NCBI GenBank assembly: GCA_029721515.1
Contig: CM056562.1
Coordinates: 10,482,835-10,546,834 of the forward strand
Length of the DNA stretch: 64,000 nucleotides
Direction of reading: 5' to 3'
Source: Synanceia verrucosa
Lineage: Eukaryota > Chordata > Actinopteri > Perciformes > Synanceiidae
A model generated the notes under the pieces. It saw only the letters and a program-made list of their open reading frames with translations, had not been told where the DNA came from and ran no database searches. Each line of letters starts with the position of its first letter. Within the stretch, counting starts at the first letter, position 1. The translations under genes were made by a program, and so were the position numbers. Shown piece after piece: positions 12,701 to 24,248 of this stretch.

Positions 12701-15700
12701 TAGTGTTTTCAGAGTCACAGTATAAAATATTCTGTGGGTCTTGAAATGTGACTCAAAATGGCCAAAAACGCTGGCACTCAAAAGTATAAACTTAGTATAC
12801 ACTCAATATATAATTAACACATTATATTCTCTGTTTTACAGCATATCATTTATGTGGTTCTCATTCATAGTTCAACAGAACTACAGCAACACTCTTCATC
12901 ATTCTGGTTCACACACATTGTTTGGGTTTTGAAGGGGGAATTCAGTAAACTGTCAAGTGCCTTAATTGGACTCAGATAAAGTTGGGTTCAGTAGGTATTT
13001 TCCTCCATGCTGTGTATATTATGTGTACTATCCATGTCATAAGACCGACTAGTGCTTTTTTTGTCCATTAAGGACAACTGTCCTTTGGCCAGTGATTATT
13101 TGATTCCAAACTCCCAAGAGTGTTGTGGGAAATGGCGGTGGAGCCTCTCACCTTGGCACTCACATCAAGCACAGACTCCCATCACATCCCATGATCAGTG
13201 GCCTGCTGTTTTTCTGTGGGGCTTTTGCTATTGTTTCCCTTTGAAATGCCTCTACACTCTCCACAGTTTGGCTTCCAATGAAAGCAGTGATTGTAATATT
13301 TTTAGTGGAGCAATACAGTCGTCAGTGAAAAGTTCAGATTGTGTAACCAATTTTCCAGTTCAAGGAGGTATTGCTGTCGATTGCGTTCCTCTCCTCAGGA
13401 TGTGGTTCTCCAGGCTCATACAGTACAAGCAGAGGGAATTGGAGGGTGGGAGTCTTGTGGTGGAGCTCTCAGTAGTCCAAACTCAAAAGCGGTTTGTAAG
13501 GGAAAGATACCAGACAGCAAGTTTTTCACATGACAAAAACAAATTGTTTACGTCCTCTGCACTTTTCCAATTTGTCAAAAGCTGTTTTTTTTTTTTTTCC
13601 AATTTCAGCATTGACAGAAAAGTTGATCATTATTATGTTATGAGGGAGCTAAGGTAACATCATGGTTGGCCTTTTGTCCTGTGAAAGCTAACGTCTCAGG
13701 AGCACACAAGCTACAAGAGACTACAGCGTGCTCAAGTGTGGCTCTATTAGTCATACTTTCAGCTGTGGTTCAGTTTGAGGAGGATATGGGGAGAGTTAGT
13801 CATTCTCAGTAGTGCAGATAGAACAGTGTTATTCACTTAGTATTGATTTTCAGTAACAAAGTCAATACTGAAACCTGCATTTTGAAGTTGAAGCTACAGT
13901 TTGTTAACTTGACTCTCGCCAGCTGAATGTAGTTCCGCCAAGCTCCACGCATCCATCTGGGATTGCTCAATTGGAGATGTATTTCAGAAGGTGGGGCCTT
14001 ATCAAATATCCTTGCATGTGATTGGATAAACCACTTGTCTGTCGTCGTTAATGACGTGCTACTTCAACCACTCACATCGAAACCATCCCGTGACGCTGAG
14101 GACAGCGACACAGGAAAAACCAAAACAGCTATGTCACATCTATGAAAATCCCGCCAGGCGATCATGATTGGCTCAGTCATTTTTTGCTCCCTTGAAGTCC
14201 TTCCCATCGGGTGCGAGTCCAGATGAATGTGTGGAGCTCAGTGGAAAGCCATGTGGAGCTAGGCGGAACTACATTCAGCTGGCGAGAGTCAGGTTAACAG
14301 TTTTGAGCAGATTTACTACTCTCATCTGAAACAGATGAAACAATCAAACAATCTTTCAATAATTTTGAAGCAACAATGGATCAAATCACTATTTATAAAG
14401 TGAACAGGCTTGCTCAATAGTGTTGTGACGGCACACGAGACGAGACGATATTGGGTTCAAAAGAATGAGGCGAGACAATATTTTCACATTAGTTTTATGA
14501 AAACTAAATTGATAAAATACATGACTGGACAAATAATCATTTAACTCCTCTGTAACAATATGGTTGTAGCTCATCATGTGCCTCATCAACATAGCAGAAA
14601 TGCATCTTTAGATCCTACTGTATTTGAAGTATTACGCAGAACAGTACGCACCGTGAACAAAGTTGCTAGGCTACGGATCGAGCGGAAAGCCTCGGATTTA
14701 TTTATGCTGATGAGGAGGAGATCCGCATGAAGAAGAGTTTGGTACTTGCCACTTTGAGGGGAGGCAGGATCTGGGAGAGTTTCAGCTCTTCCAGGAGCAA
14801 CAGTCTTGTGTTGCACAGCTCGTCAAACTGCTATACGGCAAGAATCACGCTTTGCACGGCGCAACCACGTACACAATGAATGGGTTTCTCTCGGGGCACC
14901 TGCGCGTTCTGTGTAAAACCAGCATAACCTTCCTGAAGTGCTGCAGTTGTTGCTTTCCTTCTCCTTCATTTTGTCAATTTCTGTTACTGTCACCCACAGG
15001 TCACTAATAGAAGCTTGGATAGCTAAAAGTCTGATAGGTTTCTTTCTGCCCCTTTCTCGCGAGACATCTTCGTCACACCCCTATCGCAATGTGACAAACT
15101 CAGCTCTGTGGTTCCCCTCAACTCTGCGTAGTGTCTTTTAGCACACTGTCTTGGTTTTACGGCTGCAGTTGTTTTGGTTCAGTCTCACAGCTCTCATTAT
15201 TACCATTTCTAGCAGCAGCAGGCAGCTGTTTTCAGCAAAAAGCTTTAGTAAACCCACTATACTCTACCTGCACACCACCAAACAGCAGACAGACCAATTT
15301 AACGACTAGCAGGTGGACATATTGGAGCATTTAGCAGCAAATAAAGTACATTTCCCTCAGGAGCTGGTGGACTAATAACAGGCCTAAAAAGAGAGAGAAT
15401 TCTGGACTCGCTAACATGTTTGCCATAACAAGTTAAAAAGTGATAATATGTGTATATTATATTATATTTTTGTCCCAAGTACAAAACACCAGTTAAACTA
15501 ACCAATTTTGGCTTCAGAAGTTTAACTGTTTTCATTGTTTGTTTGTTTTTTTTTGCTTTGTTTGTTGTCATAGCTTTACTATTTTTGATCATCAGTTTAA
15601 CTGGGCATAATGTATACATTTTTAGTATGTATCCTGAACAAAAATAGAATGGCACTTTTGAATAGACACAAGGCACTTTTTTTCTTCTTCGTTATTGGTT

Positions 15701-18700
15701 GAGCAGAAAGTTTGAAGAAGAGTGTCACAAGTTATTTCATAATATTGTGTGGGAGGAGAAAAATAGACTCCAGTTGAACACAGAATGTATGCTGTACTCT
15801 TTCAATAAAAAGAAACTAACCACTTTTACAACATGAGGGCAAATGTTTCTAAAACTTCAAACAGTGGAAAAGTCATGGTGAGAAAATTTTGTCCCATCTG
15901 TTAATAAATTCATAACAACAACAACTACTGTTACAACTGTCCTACTGTACTGTACTGTGTAAGTGAAAAGTGAAAGAAATAGTTGTAGTTTCAGGTGTAG
16001 TTTGATAATCAGACAAGTGCCTCGATCTGAACATGATGACGAGACGCCATTAGTCCTCAATGTCCTGTCTGGAGTTACTGAGTAAAATGGATCCTAAAAC
16101 AACTGTGTTTGCATGGGAAGCAAACAAAAAGCATCTCTCAGGCAATGTTTTTTTTTCTATTTGAAGATTCAAGTCCCTCATAAAAAATGTTGCTCCTATT
16201 GTGAGTCAGCACCAGCAGCGAGGAGGGCAGCATGGGAAGGAAGAGCAAGTGTTTAGGATTGCGGCCCATGTTTTCTGGTCAGGCACAGAGTGGGCAGCTG
16301 AGGTGAGTGGCGTGCTGGGCCGCAGCAGTTTGGATCAAAGGCAGAGCAGATGTGTTTCCAGTCCCCCCCCTTCCCCCCTTCTGAGCTGTGGACGAGTCTG
16401 TGTGTTTACTCATGACCTCAACACGCCTCTGTTCTTCGCAGCTCGCAACGGCTAGCAGCAGCGCTTTCCCAAGCCTCCAGTGTCTGCTGATCTGCTCTCC
16501 ACCGAGGCCAAACACAAAACTACAATGTCTCTACAGCACACTATCGCGTCCCTTTTATTCCATCCTATCTTGAGCTACTTTCACTAATTTCCATGGAGTG
16601 AGACCAAATATTTAACAGCTTGTCTTAATCCTTAAACATGGGTGGATCCAAAAATGTTTGTCATTGTTCAGGGATAAGAGCTGTCCTCTATTTTAGACAA
16701 GTATGTGCCCATACATGTTTGTTGACTTTGTTTCAGGGAAGATGTGGTGAGCTTAGACAAACAGGGCATGTTTCCTCTGTGGGAGCAGGATGGCAGGAGG
16801 GAGACGGGGGGGGAACTTGTGGACTATTTTCATCAACATCGCTGCTGGAGGTATTTCTGCCCTGACAGTTAAATAGCGTTGTTGTTTCTTGGTGCCAGTT
16901 CATGGATTTTGCATACTCAGTTGTGCCATCATGGAGCTGTTCAAAGGCTTTCCAGTGGAAAGGATAATTCAATTTTTATAACTTGCATACTTTCAGGGAT
17001 TCAATTATTTCAAGTAGTATGAATCATCATCTTGTGACAGATGAGTGAATAACTGCATTTTAGGACGACTTCTCGCTGGTTTTGTGTGTGTGTTGGATGA
17101 GATACAAAGACATTAGAGTAATCCAAGAACAAACAATCCACTGTAACGGATCACAAGCAAATAAGAGTTGATGGTTGATCAGAGCTTTCCATGCTGACTG
17201 TTTTCTGACTTGTCAACTTTTTTCCCCCTGGTAATTTTCATCTTTAAATTCACATAAAAGTTTGCAAAGTCTCTGTGACGGGTTGAGAAAAATCTCTAAC
17301 CATCTTGGTTTTTAAAAAACTCATTGGATATACTATAAATGCATCGTTGTCAATCTGCAAAACAAAGCTTATTGTCTTTGGAAAACTGAAAAACTGAATC
17401 CAAAAAGTGTCATCAGTGCTCTGCCTTTGCGTTAGGCTGTGTGTGTGAATGTGTGTGTGTATCACAGTAACTTTATCAAGTAGGCCTACAATGCAAATCA
17501 GTCATAATTGTTTCAGTCTTCAGTCCTGGTAGTTTCCAAAATCCACAACACATTTTACTTAACAAAATATTCCGCTTTAATCCGTTTGGCGTTTAGCCTT
17601 TCAAAAACAACATTTTCCCTGCAACTGTTCTGAAGCTTGCAGCACAAAAAGCCGCACAGTCATTTGAGGCTTAATTGGAAAACATCAATAACAGGCCTGT
17701 GTGTGTTACAGTATTAATGCAGCTCATTCAGACAGTGTCAAGCAGATAGTTGGATGACAAGCTGTTATTTCAGTCAGCACCATGGGTGAGACATGGATTT
17801 GTTGTGTGTGCCCAGAACTCTAACGGTGCTGTATACCACAGCCATACAACACAAATAACACAACCAGCCAAGCCGCAAAGACACAGTCAGGCCACTCAGT
17901 TTGAACATCATTCACACCAGTAGCAACGACTAGCAAGCAACTATCAATAGCTAATAAGTATCCAATAAATACGAAATAAACTTACCACATCTCCTCATCA
18001 TGTCAAGTCCAACCTCCTCTCTCGAGTTCAACGGCCCTGAGAAACAGGCTCTGACATCCGATACAAACAGGTCAAAGTAAGTCGAAAACAAAAACTATAG
18101 CACTACAAAATACTAACAATACACCTAAATGTCACGAACGAAAGTTTGAGTTAATGTCAGCACCTGAACTTGGATTAATGTTTCGCTGAATGTTGGCTAG
18201 CTGGTTACACATCGGTAATCTAGCTGCTAGCTGCCTTTCAGCTCGCTTCGGATTCGCTCGGGTCAGGTTACACGAAAATACGACGTCGGCTGCGGCGAAT
18301 TCATCCAACGTGACAAATCTGATTGGTTGAAGAAAATGGCGATTTATACGAGCTGCAACATCAGCAGAGTTTCTGATATTAATGTTGATAGACTGATGGG
18401 GGCAGCATAGAGTGACATACCAAATAAACATTGTCTGTGAATACTGATAGTGCTTTTGTCATCCCAGCAGTGGAATCTTTTAGACTACTCAAAGACTATT
18501 TGGTAGTATCAGAGCTTTCAAGTGCAGCTGCTTTAAAAGATAACCAACTTAATCCTCCTATCAGTGTTCCTACCTTATCTTAGATGGCAAAGGAGAAACT
18601 GTTCATTCCCTGCATTTTATGGAGCCTGTAGAGGGTTATCTTTTTGAAGTTTCCACAAGTCATTCAGAGTTGGGTCAAGCTATGAGAATCTGCAGTCTGC

Positions 18701-21700
18701 TATCCTTTTAACCTGAATGATTCATTCTCTCTTTGCTCTTCTTGCCCTTTTGCCAGGCTAATCTCTGTAATCTCACATCCAGATGTGCCGTCTTGTTGCA
18801 GCTCCTGTGGTGGAGCTGTGTTGTTTTGGAGGCTCCAGGGCCGGGGAAGGCACCACTGGTCTGCTCTACGTGTTGCATCACGAAAAGTGTTTTGCAGCTT
18901 TGTGTGGGGGCGAGTAGACTGGCTGGCGGTGGGGGGTTAAATCCTTGTAGCTGAGGGAGAGGTGGTGGTGGTGGCGAGTATAAATTTGTATTTACCACCA
19001 TCCCTCCCTCCTGTTTCATGGGACAAGATTAGGCCACCTCGATTCCCACACAATACTTACTGTTTCATCCACAAAACTTGGGATAATTATAATGTTGTTC
19101 ATGCACAAGCTTACTCTCTTTCTCTCCATTTTCACTCCCTTTATCTTTCTTCTGACAAACAACTGGACTCCTGGTGAAAATAACTCGGCACCCTCTCTCT
19201 GCCTGACTTTCTGTCTTTCTCCCTTTATTTGTATATTCATGCCTCTTCCTTTTCAATCATTGTCCTTTCACTCTTCTCTCTCTCTCTTTCTCTCTCTGTT
19301 TCTTGCTCTTTTGAAGTCGTCCCGACAGGAACAGAAAGGAGCTTTCCCAGAGAACCTCCCATTGGCTTCTTGTTGATTTTTCTTTCAAGTTCATTTTCAA
19401 ACAGCATTTATTCATATTAAACAGATCAGAATACATATCAAGGCATTACAATGCAAATGACGGCACCCACATCTTTCTCAGAATTGTTGTTGTTGAGGTG
19501 GGTGTGTGAGTGCGTGGGCAGATGCTAGTTTGCATGTGTGTCACTGTCCCAAATCCAAGCTGTGCATATGAGAGAGCGTAAAGGCCTCAGCCCACACTCT
19601 AGCATGACTCCATCTCTGCACAAAGGGCAGCCTGTGCAGGACTTCCTGTGTGAGGATTCTTGCATTTGTGGGCATGATGTAGAGACTGCTGAGGTCAGAC
19701 GATATGCCTCTTCTTTTGTTGTTGTCCTCCCCTCCAAACACTTGCTCAAATTCATTCTGTAGTATCTTGTCTCTTGTTTCCGCCTACTCCTCTGTTGCCC
19801 AGCCTCCTTTTTCACTACCCTCCCTCCGTCTGGCCTCTTTATTCCATCCGACACACCACAGACCAGAGTGCAGCTTGGTCTCAACACCCAGTGCAAAGCC
19901 ACAATGCCCCAGCTTGCCCTTGCAGCTTGGGACAATTACTCCTTCTCCCTTGTCTGTCGGGTCAAATGTTGTCACTGGTATCATGACATGTGGTAGAGGA
20001 CGTTAATGATATTTCTCTGTTCACAGCAACTTGTAGAGGCCAGAGCTTACCACATCAGCTTTTTCTTGTCTCAGAGTGCACATTGATCATATTACCAACC
20101 AGTTAGTTTATGGAATAATAATGATCTGAAAAATGGCTGATATTTAAACATTGTGGCCACAACCTCGAATTTTCCAAGATTTAACATCTGTCTGGTTGTA
20201 TTTTCCCACTGCAATTAGTCCACAGAGTGTTTTTAGCCATGTTAGCGGCATGGCTCTAGCAGTCTGTCTGTCTGTCTGTCTGTTGGACCAGACTGAAATA
20301 TTTTAACTACTGGATGGATAGCCATTGTATTTGACACAGACATTCATAGTGGCAAGAGGATGAATCCCAATGACTTTGATGATATTCATGGTTCTCAGAG
20401 GATAGTGGTACTGATTCCTCCTCTAGCTTGTGCTTTAGAGTGAAATGTATGTGTGGGGATGGATTGAAATGTGCCACTAGCATTCATTCCCCTCTGAGTA
20501 TGAATTGTAAGAATCTATTCCTTCAGTCAGTTTTTCATCTAGTGTCATCATGAGGTCCAATATGTCTATTATATTGGTTTATTAATACTCACAAAGTGAA
20601 TGTAGTTTCTGTCGGCCTCAGCTCTACCTTGTGTTTAGTGCTAATAAACATTTGATGATGCTGATCATGGTAAACTTCATGCCTGCTGAACATATGACAT
20701 ATGCATGTCTGTGTTATCATGGTGCTTTACCATGTAGCTTAAGGCCCTGCTGTATCTAATTACAGCCTAATGACAGCATGGCTCTATCTGCATCTTGTTA
20801 GTTTGTCTCATGTCTTCAGCAGTTTGCTGCTTATTCAGACTCAATCTCTTCCAGAGCTACTCTGATATTCTCCCACCAACTTTTTTGATGTAATTAATTT
20901 ACAATAAATTGTTGGGCTCTCAACCTTTCAGTTCTGCTCAATTTACTGCCAGCATCTTGCTCTCATAAATCCAGAGTCTGTTCTAGGTCAGCCAAGGAAA
21001 AGACCTGTGATTAACCTTCATTAGTGGCCTGTTGAGGGCACATGTTGGTGAGATCCAATCTTTGGCCTGTTCCCTGTTCTGCCTCAGCAGGTCTTCTTAG
21101 TATGTGGGTATATTGAGCTTTGAACCTGCAACTCAAAGTGCTGCTACAGTCTACTAACCACAAGGCTACTTTCACTAATTTGTGTTTATCTTATTCTCTG
21201 GGATTCCTTTTTTTTTAATTTTTCTATTCACGTTGTATTTTTCCTCCATTATCGTATCATAATCATTCTGTAATCACTGTTTTAACTTGTCAACACAATT
21301 TCACCTTTTAGTAATTCTGCCTCAGGCTGAAAGAATCACTCCAAGCTTCAGACAGCAGAGATGATGAAACACACGTCACACCGTGACAAGCCAGTTATTA
21401 TTTCCCAAAGCCTTTGAGGTGGTTGCTTTAGACAGTGCTAAGTGGTCCACTAATTATTTGTGCCAGCTGGGGTGTTACTAAGACATTCCTCTCATATTAT
21501 ATCATAGTTCAGTTCAATTGTGTGGCGACAACATCATACTGGATTATTCTGACTTTAAATTGTATTTGTCATCTTATTATTTTACTGTCTTATTACTGTC
21601 AAAGACTGTTTTGGAGCCAGACCTTTTCAGGGGATGCCAGGAATAATATTTTTTGTTTACACCGATTCTGTTTGTCCTCTCTAGACTGAACTGTGCGAAC

Positions 21701-22678
21701 AAAGCCGGTCAGAATATTTTTCCAGTGTGGGAGAAACCCAAGAGCCTTTAAACAGTCCCGCAAAAACAAAGAAGACTGTGCTTCAAAAGATGTAAGTATG
21801 ATCTAATGCAGAAATTTCCAGCCCCACCGGTCAGAGAGGACACTCAAGTATCTGTTCATTTCCTCTTGTCCTTTAACTTTTTCAGAGCCAAACAAGCTAG
21901 AGTCCAGCAAGAGTGCCATGGTTCCAGTATGAGGGAGCAACAGACTGACCAGAGAGACTGTTCAGAAAACCAAAAAAGGGAACTTAAAGCTGGAGATAGA
22001 GAACTGAGTTCTGGTGATACAGGGTCCAGCTCTGGACAGAAGGTCCACCCAGAGACAGACCACATGGTGCCTTGTCCCAGTGCCTCACAGGAAGCCGTGG
22101 CTCAGATAGTGAATACTCGAAAGCAGGGCCTGACCCAGAAGCAGCAGACTGAGAGTAGTCCTCCAGACAGCATCAACCCAAATGGAGCCTCAGTAGTTTT
22201 CTGCCAACATGAAATCAGTCAGGAGACAAGAAAGAGCAAGAGGTGCAAGCCAAGCGACGCAGGGGAAGACCCTCACCCACAGAGGGCCAAGAGGACGTGC
22301 CTTGGAAGACCTCCAGCCACAATGCAAACTCACTCCACCGAGTGCACCACACAAACATCCAAGCATGACCTTCCTCCTCTGCCGCCCCTTCCTCTAGATG
22401 AAGCCAAGGCAGAGTCCAAGGCTTTCCCAGTCTCGGAGTGCAAGAAAACCACACTGGAAGTAGAGCTGCTTACTCCAGGGAAACGGGCCCAGAGGCTCCC
22501 CCTCACAAGCAATAACACGGCACAGACAAACCAAAACAGGCCAGCCGCAAGTCTGAGGGGCCTATCTGTCAAGCCTGCATCCTCAGGCTCCTCTATTAGT
22601 TCCAGATCCACACTCGGAGAGGAGGGGAGTGAAAATGTGCCCAGAACCTCTAGATTACGGCGACTGAAGAGGTCCTGA
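9638..22678 (+). CDS. slx4ip: SLX4-interacting protein, middle and C-terminal coding exons
   Basis: SLX4IP is a nuclear partner of the SLX4/XPF-ERCC1 nuclease scaffold, linked in mammals to crosslink repair and to ALT telomere maintenance. Four exons (78, 89, 107 and 793 bases) join in frame to 354 residues plus stop, starting at about human residue 80. The conserved parts are NFLKRHFNLRCI and VFPERYVVCVS, which align with human YFLKRGIRLRCI and VFPDRFVVCVS, then a TEL..SEYFS stretch matching human TERVLHGVSDYF. The long last exon is charged, low in complexity and poorly conserved. Its position, converging on jag1, equals human 20p12. The N-terminal coding exons were not found in the window. 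Confidence 0.88.
11373..11461 (+). CDS. slx4ip: slx4ip internal exon, VFPERYVVCVS motif
   Basis: Encodes DLRVFPERYVVCVSCPEDAS and continues HHGNPSLAA. The exon has 89 bases between TTTCAG and GTGAGT, phase 1 to phase 0. It matches human VFPDRFVVCVS. Confidence 0.9.
12063..12131 (-). repeat. tRNA-derived SINE head
   Basis: On the minus strand the block reads as a degenerate tRNA: box A-like TAGCTCAGTCTG, then box B GGTTCAAGTCC 30-odd bases further. It cannot fold as a good tRNA, so it is taken as the 5' head of a SINE whose body would lie below 12063. Confidence 0.55.
12349..12782 (+). mobile_element. TTAA-type short inverted-repeat element, copy 2, right end lost
   Basis: Starts TTAACTCTTTGAGCGCCA and follows copies 1 and 3 to about 12780, where it stops in CTGGCACTCA. 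The terminal part with the right inverted repeat is deleted or replaced. Same orientation as the other copies. Confidence 0.72.
13904..14297. mobile_element. TTAA-flanked element with inverted repeats of about 45 bases
   Basis: The left arm 13904-13950 and the right arm 14251-14297 are near-perfect inverted copies (core CTCTCGCCAGCTGAATGTAG) and each ends in TTAA. The 394-base element has no coding capacity. It is unrelated in sequence to the other TTAA family in the window. Confidence 0.8.
14418..15083. mobile_element. possible hAT-type non-autonomous element
   Basis: The left end TAGTGTTGTGACGG and the inverse of the right end TAGGGGTGTGACGA are alike, followed by GAGACGAGACG / CTCGCGAGA runs. 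No clear 8-base target duplication was found, so limits and class are uncertain. Confidence 0.4.
17980..18430 (-). promoter_or_regulatory. CpG-rich promoter-like block with splice donor, antisense in slx4ip intron
   Basis: On the minus strand a CCAAT box (CCAATCAGATT near 18320) is followed by a CpG-rich stretch (GACGTCG, GCGGCG, CCGAAGCGAGC). About 330 bases on comes ATGATGAGGAGATGTG|GTAAGT, a strong donor at about 17987. On the plus strand an AAAATGGCG YY1-like motif is present. It could be a real first exon, an lncRNA promoter or a young insertion. No coding product is recognised. Confidence 0.35.
20258..20420. repeat. teleost interspersed repeat after (CTGT)n
   Basis: Starts with a CTGT run, then TGGATGGATAGCCATTG, GACACAGACATTCATAG and GATGAATCCCAATGACTTTG. 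These resemble a very abundant fish repeat, recognised from memory. The limits are rough. Confidence 0.5.
21685..21791 (+). CDS. slx4ip: slx4ip internal exon
   Basis: Encodes TELCEQSRSEYFSSVGETQE and PLNSPAKTKKTVLQK. The acceptor is CTCTAG and the donor GTAAGT, 107 bases, phase 0 to phase 2. It aligns loosely with the human TERVLHGVSDYF region. A 10.2 kb intron precedes it. Confidence 0.82.
21886..22678 (+). CDS. slx4ip: slx4ip last coding exon
   Basis: 264 codons including stop, starting IAKQARVQQE after acceptor TTTTTCAG and ending RLRRLKRS. The product is rich in Ser, Gln, Lys and Pro with no clear domain, consistent with the disordered C-terminal half of SLX4IP. Phase 2 joins correctly to the previous exon across a 94-base intron. 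Confidence 0.87.
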
Positions 22679-23511
22679 GGGGGAGACAAGCTGCAGTAAA
22701 GATGCCTGACGCCACAGCGATAGAGATGATATTGTGTCAGGCGACATGTTTACCTCTCAAGACACGTGTCACATTTTACTTCAACGTCTATTATTTTCAC
22801 ATGGTTAAACACACACACACACACACATAGATAGATCAAATGCTGAACACATTATGGCAATTGATACATGATTGTTTCAGTTACGCTTTGTCAAATACTT
22901 GAAACAGAGTTTGCCTCCACCCATAAGTAGTGGTGGTCAAGAGAGGCTCGCAAATGAAAGTCAAAAACCTTTAATTGGAGTTTAGATTTGTTTTTTTTTG
23001 TTAAAGATTGGGGATTTCAGACAGGCAGGAGCCGTGCAGTACGTCATGGCTTGCAGTCTGAAATACTGGCTCCTACGTGTCTGAAAACTGTCCAGTTTCC
23101 CCGCCGAAGTTCTGGTGTGATTGATTGCTGTTTCCAGATTTATTTCATCACCCCATTCTCAAATATGTACTAGTGTAGTTAGATTTCATTCATATGCAAT
23201 TTGCTTAACACTTAGTTGCTAAGCACCTGAAATGTATCTTTAAATTTGAGGGTATTATGCAGCTTTTATATTGAGCATGGACCAAATATGTGTGGATATA
23301 TGAGCAGTATTGAAATATTAGTGGTTGTATTTGTGATTTAGCAGGACCTCTATGCTATCACAGGTTCAAATGGAGCTGCCAGACACTCAACAGAGCTGTT
23401 TAGATGACTCAGTTGGTTCTGGACCAGATAGAACATGGGGTAACTAGGGGCCATGTAAAGCCATGTTCCTTGATGACATGTTGCTGCCTGAATACATTAC
23501 TCCTTGTTTCA

Positions 23512-23517
23512 TTTATT
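23512..23517 (-). promoter_or_regulatory. jag1: candidate distal jag1 poly(A) signal
   Basis: AATAAA read on the minus strand about 2.07 kb past the jag1 stop. It is the first canonical hexamer. Use of this site would overlap the slx4ip 3' end. Confidence 0.35.
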
Positions 23518-23539
23518 TGGAAAGACATTTTCAGTTATA

Positions 23540-23545
23540 AATAAA
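23540..23545 (+). promoter_or_regulatory. slx4ip: candidate slx4ip poly(A) signal
   Basis: AATAAA on the plus strand about 860 bases after the slx4ip stop codon. No earlier canonical signal was seen. Confidence 0.45.
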
Positions 23546-24217
23546 TTATTTTTCCCAGGAAAAAAATCTCTGAATTGATCATTCTCTGGAAGCGGTAAGC
23601 ATGAAATAACATGTTGATCTCTGCACAGTCCAGACTGGCTGATGCTTGTGGCAATTTGACAGTGAGTGTGTGTCCAACAGTGATGTTAGTAATATAGCAA
23701 CATTTCTCTGTCTGCATCAGTGGTGTAACCTGAGAGTCACTCACAGGAGCCAGTTCTGTTCGTATAAAGACAGAGACAACACGATGGATTAGTGAAACTG
23801 ACCCAGGTGTTATAAGTTCTTGTATGGTTTAAGGTGTTGATAATCACTTGCTTTGGACTTAATCCTTTTAAACAGACTTTGCAGAGACGTTCGTCTAAGA
23901 ATCAGTTCATCTCTCCAGTATAGGCCTCTAAGGTCTGCTAGTTTAAAGGTTTTAGCTGAGCCTGCTACTTAACCAGAACAACAAGGGTAACATTGTCTGA
24001 GGATCATGAGGAGTGAGGGTATTTCTGTCTCCAGGATTGACTTAATGCAACGTAATTAGCTGTAAACACATTTGGACAAAGATCTTGCTCAAGTCCATGA
24101 TGTCTCTCCAGCAGCAGTTCCCACGTCAGCTGCATGAGAAACCTTTCATATGCTCAGACATGTTGGCTTGACGCATCACAGACAGACTCTTCACTCGCTC
24201 TCCAGAACAAAGACAAC

Positions 24218-24248
24218 TTTAATTCTCTTTTCATACAAAATATTTAAT
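24218..24248 (-). promoter_or_regulatory. jag1: candidate proximal jag1 poly(A) signals
   Basis: Two ATTAAA hexamers on the minus strand (24248-24243 and 24223-24218), about 1.35 kb after the stop. ATTAAA is the most common variant signal. Confidence 0.35.

Larger units (their letters stand above)
11462..21684. other. long slx4ip intron with repeats
   Basis: An intron of 10.2 kb between two recognised slx4ip exons. It holds two TTAA-flanked elements (12.35 and 13.9 kb), a SINE head (12.06 kb), a possible hAT-type element (14.4-15.1 kb), a CpG-rich promoter-like block on the minus strand (about 18.0-18.43 kb) and a teleost interspersed repeat (20.26 kb). Nothing else is recognised. Confidence 0.6.
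22679..23560 (+). other. slx4ip: probable slx4ip 3' UTR
   Basis: Non-coding DNA from the slx4ip stop to just past an AATAAA at 23540-23545, the first canonical signal downstream. It contains a CA run at about 22808-22827. The 3' end is inferred, not shown. Confidence 0.5.

Noticed and set aside
13052..13657. 201-codon open frame on plus
   Set aside because: It resembles no family, contains a poly-F stretch from a T run, lies inside a slx4ip intron and shows no splice or start context. It looks like a chance frame.
18132..18431. 99-codon open frame on minus over the CpG-rich block
   Set aside because: The peptide resembles nothing known, and the frame lacks stops mainly because of composition. 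The block is reported as promoter-like DNA, not as a gene.
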